A stretch of DNA of 38,671 nt, taken from NCBI GenBank assembly GCA_902766045.1, contig CACXCA010000073.1, positions 1 through 38,671 on the forward strand. The letters are read 5' to 3'. The notes under the pieces were generated by a model. That model had not been told where the DNA came from, searched no databases, and saw nothing but the letters and a program-made list of their open reading frames with translations. Every line of letters starts with the position of its first letter. The first letter of the stretch is position 1. The stretch comes from an uncultured Bacteroidales bacterium. Its GTDB lineage: Bacteria > Bacteroidota > Bacteroidia > Bacteroidales > Paludibacteraceae. Below are positions 10,401-17,885 of this stretch, in pieces. The translations under genes were made by a program, and so were the position numbers.

Positions 10401-10884
10401 CTCTCTCTTTGGTGATGCAACTGGTAAAAACTTTCGCAAGATTGCTCAGAGTTACGTGCTATCCAGCTTAATATACTCTGCCAATCGATATATGAAGTCA
10501 TTGAGTGACCGTTATATCCTAAAAATTAAACCCGGAACCTTTGTCATCCTACTCGAGGATGCCTATCAAGGATATGTGCAACGTGCAGCAAGCACCATCT
10601 CAGGAGGAGAAAGCTTTCTTGTTTCCCTGTCTCTCGCACTTGCTCTTAGCGATATTGGACAGCAACTATCGGTTGATACCCTATTCATTGACGAAGGATT
10701 TGGAACACTTAGCGGGGAACCGTTACAAAAAGCAATTAACACCCTACGCATGCTACACTCTAAAAGCGGTCGCCGTGTTGGCATTATCAGTCATGTGGAA
10801 GAGCTAAAAGAACGAATCAATGTTCAGATTCAGGTACTACAAGAAGGAAATCATTCTGATAGCAAAATCATTATCACCTCGTAA
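7483..10884 (+). CDS. sbcC: exonuclease SbcCD subunit C (SMC-like ATPase)
   Basis: Rad50-type ATPase of 1133 residues. Walker A GKTGSGKS at residues 36-43, a long Lys/Glu/Gln-rich coiled coil, the zinc hook CPVC at 548-551 almost exactly in the middle, the ABC signature SGGE at 1040-1043 and Walker B FIDEG near 1068-1072. The two coiled-coil arms fold back at the hook and bring the ATPase halves together beside SbcD. Start ATG two bases after the sbcD stop. Ends 23 bases before the convergent HAD gene. Confidence 0.96.
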   Translation: MKLQKLIIHNIASIEDATIDFSAEPLSNNELFLITGKTGSGKSTILDAICLALYANTPRLKSTNMQGDVQDGAKSLKINDPRQLMRHNTSDAFVSLTFLGNNQTLYEATWSIARAHNKLSGNIQDKKWSLKNLHTGTILSKVDEITSEITHAVGLDFNQFCRTTLLAQGEFTRFLNSKDEEKAEILEKITGVDIYTKIGKKIYDITASKKMNWEAAQQKVDDMQLLSDDEITKYQEEIKNYREDDERLKSQKDSLNKKVVWLNNQSSLNKKIEDAQKSYQLIKEKIESDDYKKNAQLISLWKKTSDARVWLNDIKDARDEQKRQKSELAQLFDDFKKIKADEQWYIHNVTNLLVETEKLTKYIDAQKEKIDTYEKKAELVQWLKNRENLLSKIKKENDSIQTEENRQETIFKPNCDKLQEIYNKAEENLVGLEKSIKQQEDQLRQTELPTLRKKKEELQQRLSSIQIAQDRLDTLEREKKNVKSAETALKKQRSSIEELEKQKPILEVKVQEAKIRLETCQKFYEKQKESINKWAQNIRSKLQIGDVCPVCQQKITSVIPHEEDLDILYRQAEKSLKEVEKEYNELKDDLNALNANIQSSKKSYKLAKDTFENNHSLEECMNNALQACKKCFINELSDITSSQLSEYKDLTTNELRTVTNQITTAEEFEKELENCRRKADESRKIKEQKKEELDAAKNQMTQSLQSVQSSQANIKAYNDEIIKTENQLEQGINAQLWEKNWKENPSGFIQELEIKAKEYSDKQKELQNKENTRKENSAILKNLTENISEVVKLMPEWDMPIHESSSTPNRNVLSDINNNRSKIAACKAQLTAAEKKEQEKKELMDTFFLQHTDISKEILDSLLSYKAEDISEREREQAIYEKESIEKQSNLNQLQKEQAELIDQKPDLEESESISYLTEQINDTEKQRAQINEKKVELNLRLEQNKEKQNQLKELINDTNTKYALYNKWSRINSLFGDATGKNFRKIAQSYVLSSLIYSANRYMKSLSDRYILKIKPGTFVILLEDAYQGYVQRAASTISGGESFLVSLSLALALSDIGQQLSVDTLFIDEGFGTLSGEPLQKAINTLRMLHSKSGRRVGIISHVEELKERINVQIQVLQEGNHSDSKIIITS

Positions 10885-10885
10885 G

Positions 10886-10911
10886 ATAACAGGACACCGA
10901 TCTGCTGTTAT
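10886..10911. terminator. weak hairpin between convergent sbcC and HAD gene
   Basis: ATAACAG at 10886-10892 pairs with CTGTTAT at 10905-10911 over a 12-base loop. The stem is only 7 bp and has no clear T run on either side, so a terminator role is uncertain. Confidence 0.3.
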
Positions 10912-11624
10912 AATATATGCATGATCTCTCGCAACGAATGGACCTCATAATCAACCTCTTCCGAAGCCACGTATGAATCCGGATGGCGATTGAAGAACAT
11001 TGTATGCAATCCTGCAGCCTTTGCCCCAAGAATATCTGTTGAGAAATTATCTCCAATCATCAGTGTACTTTCAGACTCTGCGTGAGACATCTTCATTGCA
11101 TAAGTAAAGAATTCAATGCTCGGTTTATTTGCTCCCGCATCCTCTGAGAGTATGATACCATCAAAAGCATCAGACAATCCACATGACTTCAGTTTACGAT
11201 ATTGAACCTCATGAAAACCATTGCTACACATATACAATGAATACCCCTTCCCTCTTAGATACTCCATTAACTCACGAGCATCTGTCACCAATCCAGGTTT
11301 GTTCGCACAAAAATTAAGAAACACATCACTTACTTTCAGACAATAATCTGCCGTCGGATTAAATGATTGTCCGGCAGCATCAACACCAGTTGACAACGGT
11401 ATTCTAAACCTCTCTACCATTAGATAATCACGTTTGATTTCACCTTTAGCATACGCATCCCATAACTCAATATTTGTTTTCCAATAGATTTTAGAGAATG
11501 TATCATACTCCCGAAAATAATTCCCCCACTGAAAGAACTCAAATGTCTCCTTCAAAGAAATCTCAGCATTCCCGCGCGTATCATACAAGGTATCATCAAA
11601 ATCGATAAAGAGTGTTTTATACAT
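10908..11624 (-). CDS. HAD-superfamily hydrolase, YjjG-like (predicted nucleotidase)
   Basis: 238-residue HAD phosphatase. Motif I DFDDTLYDT sits near the N-terminus with the two catalytic aspartates, motif II CSNGF in the middle, a lysine in GANKPS, and motif III GDNFSTDILGAKAAG near the end. The domain order and length fit the YjjG group, which dephosphorylates nucleoside monophosphates, but HAD substrates cannot be read reliably from sequence. The frame extends upstream to a GTG at 11667-11669, but a TACCTTTG promoter element lies inside that extension, so I prefer the ATG at 11622-11624, which starts MYKTLFIDFDD. Downstream of the Lrp gene on the same strand. Confidence 0.88.
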   Translation of the reverse strand: MYKTLFIDFDDTLYDTRGNAEISLKETFEFFQWGNYFREYDTFSKIYWKTNIELWDAYAKGEIKRDYLMVERFRIPLSTGVDAAGQSFNPTADYCLKVSDVFLNFCANKPGLVTDARELMEYLRGKGYSLYMCSNGFHEVQYRKLKSCGLSDAFDGIILSEDAGANKPSIEFFTYAMKMSHAESESTLMIGDNFSTDILGAKAAGLHTMFFNRHPDSYVASEEVDYEVHSLREIMHIL

Positions 11625-11644
11625 AGGCTTTACATTATATAATA

Positions 11645-11652
11645 CAAAGGTA
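11645..11652 (-). promoter_or_regulatory. -7 element for the HAD hydrolase gene
   Basis: TACCTTTG on the minus strand, fitting TAnnTTTG, about 20 bases before the preferred ATG at 11624. I see no clear -33 element. It supports the shorter start. Confidence 0.4.
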
Positions 11653-11689
11653 ACATAATAATTTAACACATTGAAGAATTTGCCTAAGG

Positions 11690-12166
11690 TTAAATGTTAA
11701 CTCCGTAATGTAATTTAATCTCCTCCATGACAAAGACACTTTCAAGAGAACCTAAATGTTCGAACTGACCAAGAACATTTAGAACAAACTGTTGATAATA
11801 CTTCATGTCGGGAGCATGAACCTTCAAGAAATAATCAAACTTACCAGAGATATTATAACACTCTGTAACCTCAGGAATCTCCATAATCATTTTACAAAAA
11901 TCATTCGCAATAGATTTATTCAATGGAGTTAGTTTCACTTGACAGAATACAACAAAGCCTCGGTTCAGTTTCTCCGCATCAAGAACAGTGATATATTTTT
12001 TGATATATCCTTCATTTTCGAGCCTTTTGATTCGCTCAAATGTTGGGGTAATTGATAGGTGAGCAGCCATTGCCACCTCTTTATTGGTCAAACGAGCATT
12101 CTGTTGCAGTGTTCGTAAGATGACAATATCTGTCGAATCTAAATGATCAAAAGAATTTTTTTCCAT
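11690..12166 (-). CDS. Lrp/AsnC family transcriptional regulator
   Basis: 158 residues with the standard Lrp layout: an N-terminal winged helix (LDSTDIVILRTLQQNARLT, then the recognition region SITPTFERIKRLENEGYI) and a C-terminal RAM/ACT-like ligand-binding domain (GFVVFCQVKL, then SGKFDYFLKV). Proteins of this family form dimers to octamers and respond to amino acids. It is divergent from metY with 169 bases between the starts, a typical arrangement for a regulator next to its target, so a role in methionine or sulfur amino-acid control is a reasonable inference; the ligand is unknown. Confidence 0.92.
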   Translation of the reverse strand: MEKNSFDHLDSTDIVILRTLQQNARLTNKEVAMAAHLSITPTFERIKRLENEGYIKKYITVLDAEKLNRGFVVFCQVKLTPLNKSIANDFCKMIMEIPEVTECYNISGKFDYFLKVHAPDMKYYQQFVLNVLGQFEHLGSLESVFVMEEIKLHYGVNI

Positions 12167-12216
12167 GAATAAGCAATTTTGATTAAAAAACTATACATAC
12201 TTTCTGTTTAACGATA

Positions 12217-12224
12217 CAAATATA
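12217..12224 (-). promoter_or_regulatory. -7 element for the Lrp gene
   Basis: TATATTTG on the minus strand (CAAATATA on +), about 50 bases before the ATG. No clear -33 element. Shares the intergenic region with the metY promoter. Confidence 0.45.
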
Positions 12225-12252
12225 GTTATTATTTCCGTATTTTTATATATGC

Positions 12253-12283
12253 TTGGTTTATTTTTCTATTTAGAATAATTTTG
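12253..12283 (+). promoter_or_regulatory. promoter for metY
   Basis: TTG at 12253-12255 (in gcttgg), a 20-base spacer and TAATTTTG at 12276-12283. The predicted leader is only about 45 bases, too short for a SAM riboswitch, so control is more likely by a protein such as the neighbouring Lrp regulator. Confidence 0.5.
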
Positions 12284-12335
12284 TCAGCATAAAAATAACG
12301 AATAATTAATTAACTAAAAAAGAAAGGATACGAAT

Positions 12336-13622
12336 ATGGGAGAAAATAAATTACATTTAGAGACATTAGCACTTCACGTAGGTCAAGAACAAGCAGATCC
12401 AACAACAGATTCATGCGCAGTACCTATTTATCAGACTGCAGCATACGTTTTTCACAATGCACAGCACGCAGCAGACCGTTTCGGACTTAGAGATGCGGGT
12501 AACATCTATGGTCGTTTAACCAACACGACACAGTCTGTTTTCGAGGCAAGAATCGCAGCTCTCGAAGGTGGTACAGCAGGTTTGGCAGTTGCTTCAGGTG
12601 CCGCAGCCATAACGTATGCGTTGCAGAATGTATTACAGAATGGCGACCACATCATCGCAGGTGATAATCTATATGGTGGAACATACAATTTGATCACGCA
12701 TACGTTGACTACACAAGGTATTGAGAACACGTTCTTAGACGTTAACAACATTGCAGAATTAGAGAAAGCAATACGTCCTAACACCAAGGTAATATATGCT
12801 GAGACATTTGGAAATCCAAATTCAGATGTGGCTGATTTCGATGCCATAGCAGAGGTAGCACATAAGCACAATATTCTGTTTATTGTAGATAACACCTTTG
12901 CTCCATTATTAGTACGTCCAATCGAGCATGGAGCAGACGTTGTTGTAACATCCGCAACAAAATTCATTGGAGGTCACGGTAGCAGCTTGGGTGGTGTAAT
13001 CGTAGAAGCTGGTCGTTTCGATTTCAAAGCAAATGCGGATAAATTCCCAACATTGGCAAAACCAGATCCTTCTTATCATGGTGCCATTTTTGCTGATGTA
13101 GCAGGTGCTGCTGCATTTGTAACTCGCATCAGAGCGGTTATTCTTCGTGACACAGGATCAAGTATCTCACCTTTCAATGCATGGATCTTGTTACAAGGCG
13201 TTGAATCATTGCCATTGCGAATTGAACGTCATGTGGATAATGCTATTAAGGTAGTGAATTATTTGGCAAATCATCCAAAAGTAAAGAGTGTGAGCCATCC
13301 ATCTCTTCCTTCTCATAAGGATCATGCATTATACAAGAAGTATTTCCCTAACGGAGCTGGTTCAATCTTTACGTTCGAGATAAAAGGTACTCAGGCAGAT
13401 GCATGGAAATTCATCGATTCATTGAAGATCTTCACATTACTAGCGAATGTCGCTGATGTTAAATCATTGGTAATCCATCCGTTTACTACCACCCATTCGC
13501 AACTATCTGAAGAAGAGTTATCTAGACAACATATCACTCCTACTACCATCCGTCTATCAATTGGTGTAGAGCATATTGATGATATCATAGCTGATTTGGA
13601 TCAAGCCTTTAAGCAGATTTAA
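12336..13622 (+). CDS. metY: O-acetylhomoserine sulfhydrylase (PLP enzyme)
   Basis: 428-residue Cys/Met-metabolism PLP enzyme. Landmarks are YGR at 58-60, ASGAAA (86-91), the cofactor-contacting DNTFAP (185-190) and the Schiff-base lysine K209 in SATKFIGGHG. The length and the long C-terminal half match MetY and not the shorter cystathionine synthases or lyases of about 390 residues. It would convert O-acetylhomoserine and sulfide to homocysteine. The MetA of this window has the acetyl-type residue Glu111, consistent with this substrate. Divergent from an Lrp regulator. Cysteine formation from O-acetylserine is a possible side activity. Confidence 0.93.
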   Translation: MGENKLHLETLALHVGQEQADPTTDSCAVPIYQTAAYVFHNAQHAADRFGLRDAGNIYGRLTNTTQSVFEARIAALEGGTAGLAVASGAAAITYALQNVLQNGDHIIAGDNLYGGTYNLITHTLTTQGIENTFLDVNNIAELEKAIRPNTKVIYAETFGNPNSDVADFDAIAEVAHKHNILFIVDNTFAPLLVRPIEHGADVVVTSATKFIGGHGSSLGGVIVEAGRFDFKANADKFPTLAKPDPSYHGAIFADVAGAAAFVTRIRAVILRDTGSSISPFNAWILLQGVESLPLRIERHVDNAIKVVNYLANHPKVKSVSHPSLPSHKDHALYKKYFPNGAGSIFTFEIKGTQADAWKFIDSLKIFTLLANVADVKSLVIHPFTTTHSQLSEEELSRQHITPTTIRLSIGVEHIDDIIADLDQAFKQI

Positions 13623-13651
13623 CAACATACCACAATTAATTACGTAAGGAA

Positions 13652-13690
13652 ATCCCTCCATGATCCCGTAAGTCATGGGGGGATACCTAT
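13652..13690. terminator. terminator between convergent metY and mfd
   Basis: A 12-bp stem (13652-13663 with 13673-13684, one G-T pair) around a 9-base loop, followed by ACCTATTTTTAT. Placed between the metY stop and the mfd stop, so it may serve both. Confidence 0.7.
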
Positions 13691-13714
13691 TTTTATACAA
13701 GAACATAGGCGAAT

Positions 13715-16700
13715 CTACGCCTCAAGAACTCCCTGTAATATTTTATACGCTTCTGCAACATCTGCCACCTCAATAAAGAGAATGGATCTCTTTCCTGCCA
13801 CATCGCGTAACTTACACCGTTCCAAATGATTTTGAAAATACGTAAGAATCTTACCAAACGCATCCGATTGGAAATAAGGAGAATCTTCTGTCTGAATAAA
13901 ATAACAGGTCATTCTGCCCTGCTTTAACGTTAGTTTTTCAAATCCTAACGAGATAGCCAACCAACGTAATCGCACCAACATAAACAGATTCTCCGTCTGC
14001 TCAGGTATCCTACCAAATCTATCCTGCATTTTCGCCTCAAAGGCTTGAAGTTCCCCTTCATTCTTAACATTATCCAACTCACGGTATAAAGACATCCTTT
14101 CAGATACATTCTCAACATAATCCGAAGGGAACGTCAGTTCAAGATCTGTTTCTATCTGACAATCTGTTACATACTGTAACTCTGAATTCAATGTACCTGT
14201 TTCTTTCTCTTTATATAAATCAGAGAACTCATCAATCTTCAATTCTGCGACCGCCTCATTTAATACCTTCTGGTAGGTCTCATACCCTAGATCGGCAATG
14301 AATCCGCTCTGTTCAGCTCCTAATAGGTTACCAGCTCCTCTTATATCAAGGTCTTGCATAGCAATATTGAAGCCACTTCCTAGATCTGAGAAACTCTCAA
14401 TTGCCTGTAATCTACGTCGTGCATCAGCTGTAACCATTGTCAACGGTGGTGTTAATAGATAGCAGAAAGCTCGACGGTTGCTACGTCCTACCCTACCACG
14501 TAACTGATGCAAATCACTTAGACCGAAATTCTGCGCATTGTTGATGATAATTGTATTACAATTAGAGATATCGATTCCCGACTCAACAATGGTCGTTGCT
14601 AACAAGACATCATAATCATAATCTAAAAAATCTAAAATAATCTTTTCCAACTTCTCACCAGGCATTTGTCCATGACCCACCGCTATACGGGCTTCCGGCA
14701 CCAAGCGTTTAATCAATGCAGCTATCTCTTCCAGGTTCTGCACACGATTGTTTATAAAAAACACCTGTCCGTTACGATCCATCTCGTAACGTATTGCATC
14801 CCTAATCACATTCTCATTAAAGGTATGCAGCTCCGTCTGAATAGGATATCTATTAGCCGGTGGCGTATTAATTACAGAAAGGTCTCGAGCCCCCATCAAC
14901 GAGAACTGAAGAGTTCTTGGAATCGGTGTAGCCGTCATTGTCAACGTATCTATGTTGACCTTCATCTGTTTGATTTTTTCCTTAACCGACACACCAAATT
15001 TCTGTTCCTCATCAATTATCAAAAGACCTAAGTCCTTAAATTTCACTTCCTTCCCCAACACCTTTTGAGTGCCTATCATAATATTAATTGTGCCCTCTTT
15101 CAACTCCTGTATGATACGTTTACAATCCTTTGCCGACCGAGAACGATTCAAATAATCCACTTTACAAGGGAAATTCTTCAATCGTTCTGTGAATGTTTTA
15201 TAATGTTGAAGTGCCAAAACCGTCGTAGGGACAAGGATTGCTACCTGTTTATTATCACAAACAGCCTTGAAGGCGGCACGTACGGCGATTTCGGTTTTAC
15301 CGAACCCAACATCCCCACAGACAAGGCGATCCATAGGCAAATCACGCTCCATATCCTGCTTTACCTCTCTCGTCGTTTTCAGCTGATCTGGCGTGTCTTC
15401 ATACATGAAAGAAGCCTCTAACTCAGATTGTAAGAATGTATCCGGAGAAAAAGCATATCCTTTCTCCTCCCGTCTTTTAGCATACAATGCAATCAGATCA
15501 CGGGCAATATCCTTTACCTTCTTTTTGGTCTTCTCCTTTATCGTCTGCCATGCACCCGTACCAAGTTTATTAATGGTCGGCTCATCACCCTCTTTACTTT
15601 TATATCTTGAAATTTTATGAAGCGAATGAATACTCACCAAAAGAAGATCATCGTTCTTATACAGAAGTTTAATCACCTCCTGTTTCTTGCCGTTCACATC
15701 TACCTGTATCAATCCACCAAATCGAGCTACACCATGATCAATATGCACGACATAATCACCGGGTTTAAAACTATTCAACTCCTTCAATGTCAGAGCCACC
15801 TGACCATTTCTTGTGCGTTCAGAACGAAGAGAATATTTATGGAAACGATCAAAAATCTGATGGTCCGTATAACAACACAATCCCTCATCATGATCAATAA
15901 ACCCTTCGTGAAGTGTTTTGTAAATAGGGGTAAAAGGGATATTTAGGTTTTTATCCTTGAAAATTGCCTCCAAACGGTCAATCTGATGCTTATTATCACT
16001 CAACAGACAAATCTGGAAACCATTACTCAACTGTTTTTTCAAATCTGAAGTAATCAGATCAAAGTTCTTATGAAAGATCGGCTGCGGTGATACGTGAAAC
16101 GAGATAGTATCACACGATTTGAAACAACAATGTCCACCAAAGTCAATCGACCGAAAAGAGAGAAGATCCTTCATAAACGCTTCTCGATCGACATAAAGAG
16201 ACTTATCCGAAGCGTTCTCACAAATCTCTTCGATCGTATCATTAAAGTATTGAAAATCAAACGTGTTTATAATTGTATTCTGTGGGAAGAAGGAAAGAAT
16301 CGTATCCGAAATGCTCTTGCTCTCATGAATATTAGGAACGACATAGACAGAATTCTGATTACTCTTTGACAACTGTGTTTCAACCTCGAATGTCCTGATT
16401 GAATCAACCTCGTCTCCGAAGAAATCGACACGATAAGGATCTTCACAAGAGAAAGAATAGATATCCACAATACTACCACGGACCGAAAACTGACCCGGTT
16501 CATATACGAAATCAACTCGAGAGAACCCCAATTCAGTCAATTTTTGAATCAAGGAAGAAGTATCAACAGAATCTCCAACCTTTATGCTAAAAGAATGATC
16601 TTTCAGCACCTCATTTTTTACAACCAGTTCAGCCATCGCCTCAGGATAAGAAACAATCACAAAACGATCGTTCTGACTATCCAAACAGTTTAGGACCTCA

Positions 16701-17020
16701 GTACGTAAAATAACATTACCAGCATCATGTTGCGGATCATATACAGAGGAGGATTTATAAGAAGAAGGGAAAAAATAGACAAACTGATCACCCAGGATTT
16801 GCACCATGTCATGATAAAAATAAGCAGCCGTCTCAGAATCGTTTAGGATAAACCATTGATGAGTGACATCCATCTTTACTAAACACGAAAACAAAAGAGA
16901 ACGAAAAGAGCCATCCATCCCCTTGATGTTAAGTTTTAACGAATCTGATTTCAACCATTTCTGTATCGCAAGCACCTGATTATTAAGGCTCAAGCGATTT
17001 AATAAATCAATAATTTCCAC
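13715..17020 (-). CDS. mfd: transcription-repair coupling factor Mfd
   Basis: 1101-residue SF2 translocase that removes stalled RNA polymerase and recruits UvrA. The N-terminal UvrB-like region is followed by the RNA-polymerase-binding domain (GDYVVHIDHGVARFGG), then the helicase core with Walker A GFGKT (K575), DEEQ near residue 670, TATPIPRTLQ and QLRGRVGR, and a C-terminal TRCF domain. The start is a GTG at 17018-17020: the first ATG would cut 34 residues, and a TATCTTTG element lies just upstream of the GTG. Length is normal for the phylum. Confidence 0.96.
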   Translation of the reverse strand: MEIIDLLNRLSLNNQVLAIQKWLKSDSLKLNIKGMDGSFRSLLFSCLVKMDVTHQWFILNDSETAAYFYHDMVQILGDQFVYFFPSSYKSSSVYDPQHDAGNVILRTEVLNCLDSQNDRFVIVSYPEAMAELVVKNEVLKDHSFSIKVGDSVDTSSLIQKLTELGFSRVDFVYEPGQFSVRGSIVDIYSFSCEDPYRVDFFGDEVDSIRTFEVETQLSKSNQNSVYVVPNIHESKSISDTILSFFPQNTIINTFDFQYFNDTIEEICENASDKSLYVDREAFMKDLLSFRSIDFGGHCCFKSCDTISFHVSPQPIFHKNFDLITSDLKKQLSNGFQICLLSDNKHQIDRLEAIFKDKNLNIPFTPIYKTLHEGFIDHDEGLCCYTDHQIFDRFHKYSLRSERTRNGQVALTLKELNSFKPGDYVVHIDHGVARFGGLIQVDVNGKKQEVIKLLYKNDDLLLVSIHSLHKISRYKSKEGDEPTINKLGTGAWQTIKEKTKKKVKDIARDLIALYAKRREEKGYAFSPDTFLQSELEASFMYEDTPDQLKTTREVKQDMERDLPMDRLVCGDVGFGKTEIAVRAAFKAVCDNKQVAILVPTTVLALQHYKTFTERLKNFPCKVDYLNRSRSAKDCKRIIQELKEGTINIMIGTQKVLGKEVKFKDLGLLIIDEEQKFGVSVKEKIKQMKVNIDTLTMTATPIPRTLQFSLMGARDLSVINTPPANRYPIQTELHTFNENVIRDAIRYEMDRNGQVFFINNRVQNLEEIAALIKRLVPEARIAVGHGQMPGEKLEKIILDFLDYDYDVLLATTIVESGIDISNCNTIIINNAQNFGLSDLHQLRGRVGRSNRRAFCYLLTPPLTMVTADARRRLQAIESFSDLGSGFNIAMQDLDIRGAGNLLGAEQSGFIADLGYETYQKVLNEAVAELKIDEFSDLYKEKETGTLNSELQYVTDCQIETDLELTFPSDYVENVSERMSLYRELDNVKNEGELQAFEAKMQDRFGRIPEQTENLFMLVRLRWLAISLGFEKLTLKQGRMTCYFIQTEDSPYFQSDAFGKILTYFQNHLERCKLRDVAGKRSILFIEVADVAEAYKILQGVLEA

Positions 17021-17038
17021 TCCTACGAAAAATTTTCA

Positions 17039-17046
17039 CAAAGATA
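17039..17046 (-). promoter_or_regulatory. -7 element for mfd
   Basis: TATCTTTG on the minus strand, about 19 bases before the GTG start. It lies back to back with the promoter of the divergent glycosyltransferase gene, 25 bases away. Confidence 0.5.
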
Positions 17047-17071
17047 ACGAATAAATTTCCAAACCATTTTT

Positions 17072-17079
17072 TAAATTTG
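17072..17079 (+). promoter_or_regulatory. -7 element for the glycosyltransferase-pyrC unit
   Basis: TAAATTTG, 26 bases before the GTG start of the glycosyltransferase. No good -33 match is visible. Confidence 0.5.
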
Positions 17080-17105
17080 CATAAACATAAATAAAATTTA
17101 TAATA

Positions 17106-17855
17106 GTGGAGAATAACGACGGCATAGTTATTATACCAACGTATAATGAAAAAGAAAACATTGAGAATATATGTAGAGCAGTGTTTTCTTTACCAAAGCA
17201 ATTTCATGTATTGATAATTGACGATGGATCACCTGACGGGACTGGAGCGATTGTTAAAGAGCTTCAGAAGGAGTTTTCTGATCGATTGTTTCTTATAGAA
17301 AGAGCTGGCAAGCAAGGATTGGGAACCGCATATATAACGGGGTTCAAATGGGCATTACAACACGATTACGATTATGTTTTTGAGATGGATGCAGATTTCT
17401 CCCACAATCCCAATGACTTGATAAAATTGCACAAGGCCTGTTCTGAAGAAGGTGCGGACTTAGCAATTGGTTCTCGATACGTCAGCGGAGTCAATGTTGT
17501 AAATTGGCCGATGGGTAGAGTACTAATGTCTTACTTTGCTTCCAAATACGTGCGTATCGTTACAGGATTAAAGATTGCCGACACAACAGCTGGGTTCAAA
17601 TGCTACAGAAGAGAAGTCCTAAGTACCATTGAATTAGACAAAATTCAATTCAAAGGATATGCATTTCAGATTGAGATGAAATATACCACATATAAATGTG
17701 GATTCACCATCAAAGAAGTCCCTATTGTATTTGTAAACAGGATCTTAGGTAATTCTAAGATGAGCGGTGGCATCTTTGGAGAAGCATTATTTGGAGTAAT
17801 ACGGCTGAAATGGGATAGTCTATTCCGTAAATATCCACAGAAAAAAACAAAATAA
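17106..17855 (+). CDS. family 2 glycosyltransferase, polyprenol-phosphate mannosyltransferase-like
   Basis: 249 residues, GT-A fold. IIPTYNEKENI at the N-terminus, DDGSPDGT nucleotide-binding motif, DADFSHNP catalytic metal motif, then GSRYVSG and TTAGFKCYRR, which are typical of dolichol-phosphate mannose synthase (DPM1)-type enzymes. These transfer a sugar from a nucleotide donor to a polyprenyl phosphate on the inner face of the membrane. No transmembrane segment is seen, as in the short soluble DPM1 form. The start is GTG at 17106; no better start is available. pyrC begins 30 bases downstream, so the two may be cotranscribed. The sugar could be mannose or glucose; sequence alone does not settle it. 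Confidence 0.88.
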   Translation: MENNDGIVIIPTYNEKENIENICRAVFSLPKQFHVLIIDDGSPDGTGAIVKELQKEFSDRLFLIERAGKQGLGTAYITGFKWALQHDYDYVFEMDADFSHNPNDLIKLHKACSEEGADLAIGSRYVSGVNVVNWPMGRVLMSYFASKYVRIVTGLKIADTTAGFKCYRREVLSTIELDKIQFKGYAFQIEMKYTTYKCGFTIKEVPIVFVNRILGNSKMSGGIFGEALFGVIRLKWDSLFRKYPQKKTK

Positions 17856-17885
17856 TTATCACAATACAATATAGAAATACGGATT

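Noticed and set aside
12284-12335. SAM riboswitch before metY
   Set aside because: The leader is about 45 bases of AT-rich sequence without the required helices.
12506-12967. Minus-strand open frame opposite metY
   Set aside because: Antisense shadow of a conserved enzyme; no promoter and no recognisable product.
14666-16590. Several plus-strand open frames opposite mfd
   Set aside because: They lie entirely antisense to a complete conserved mfd, have unlikely compositions and no domain resemblance.
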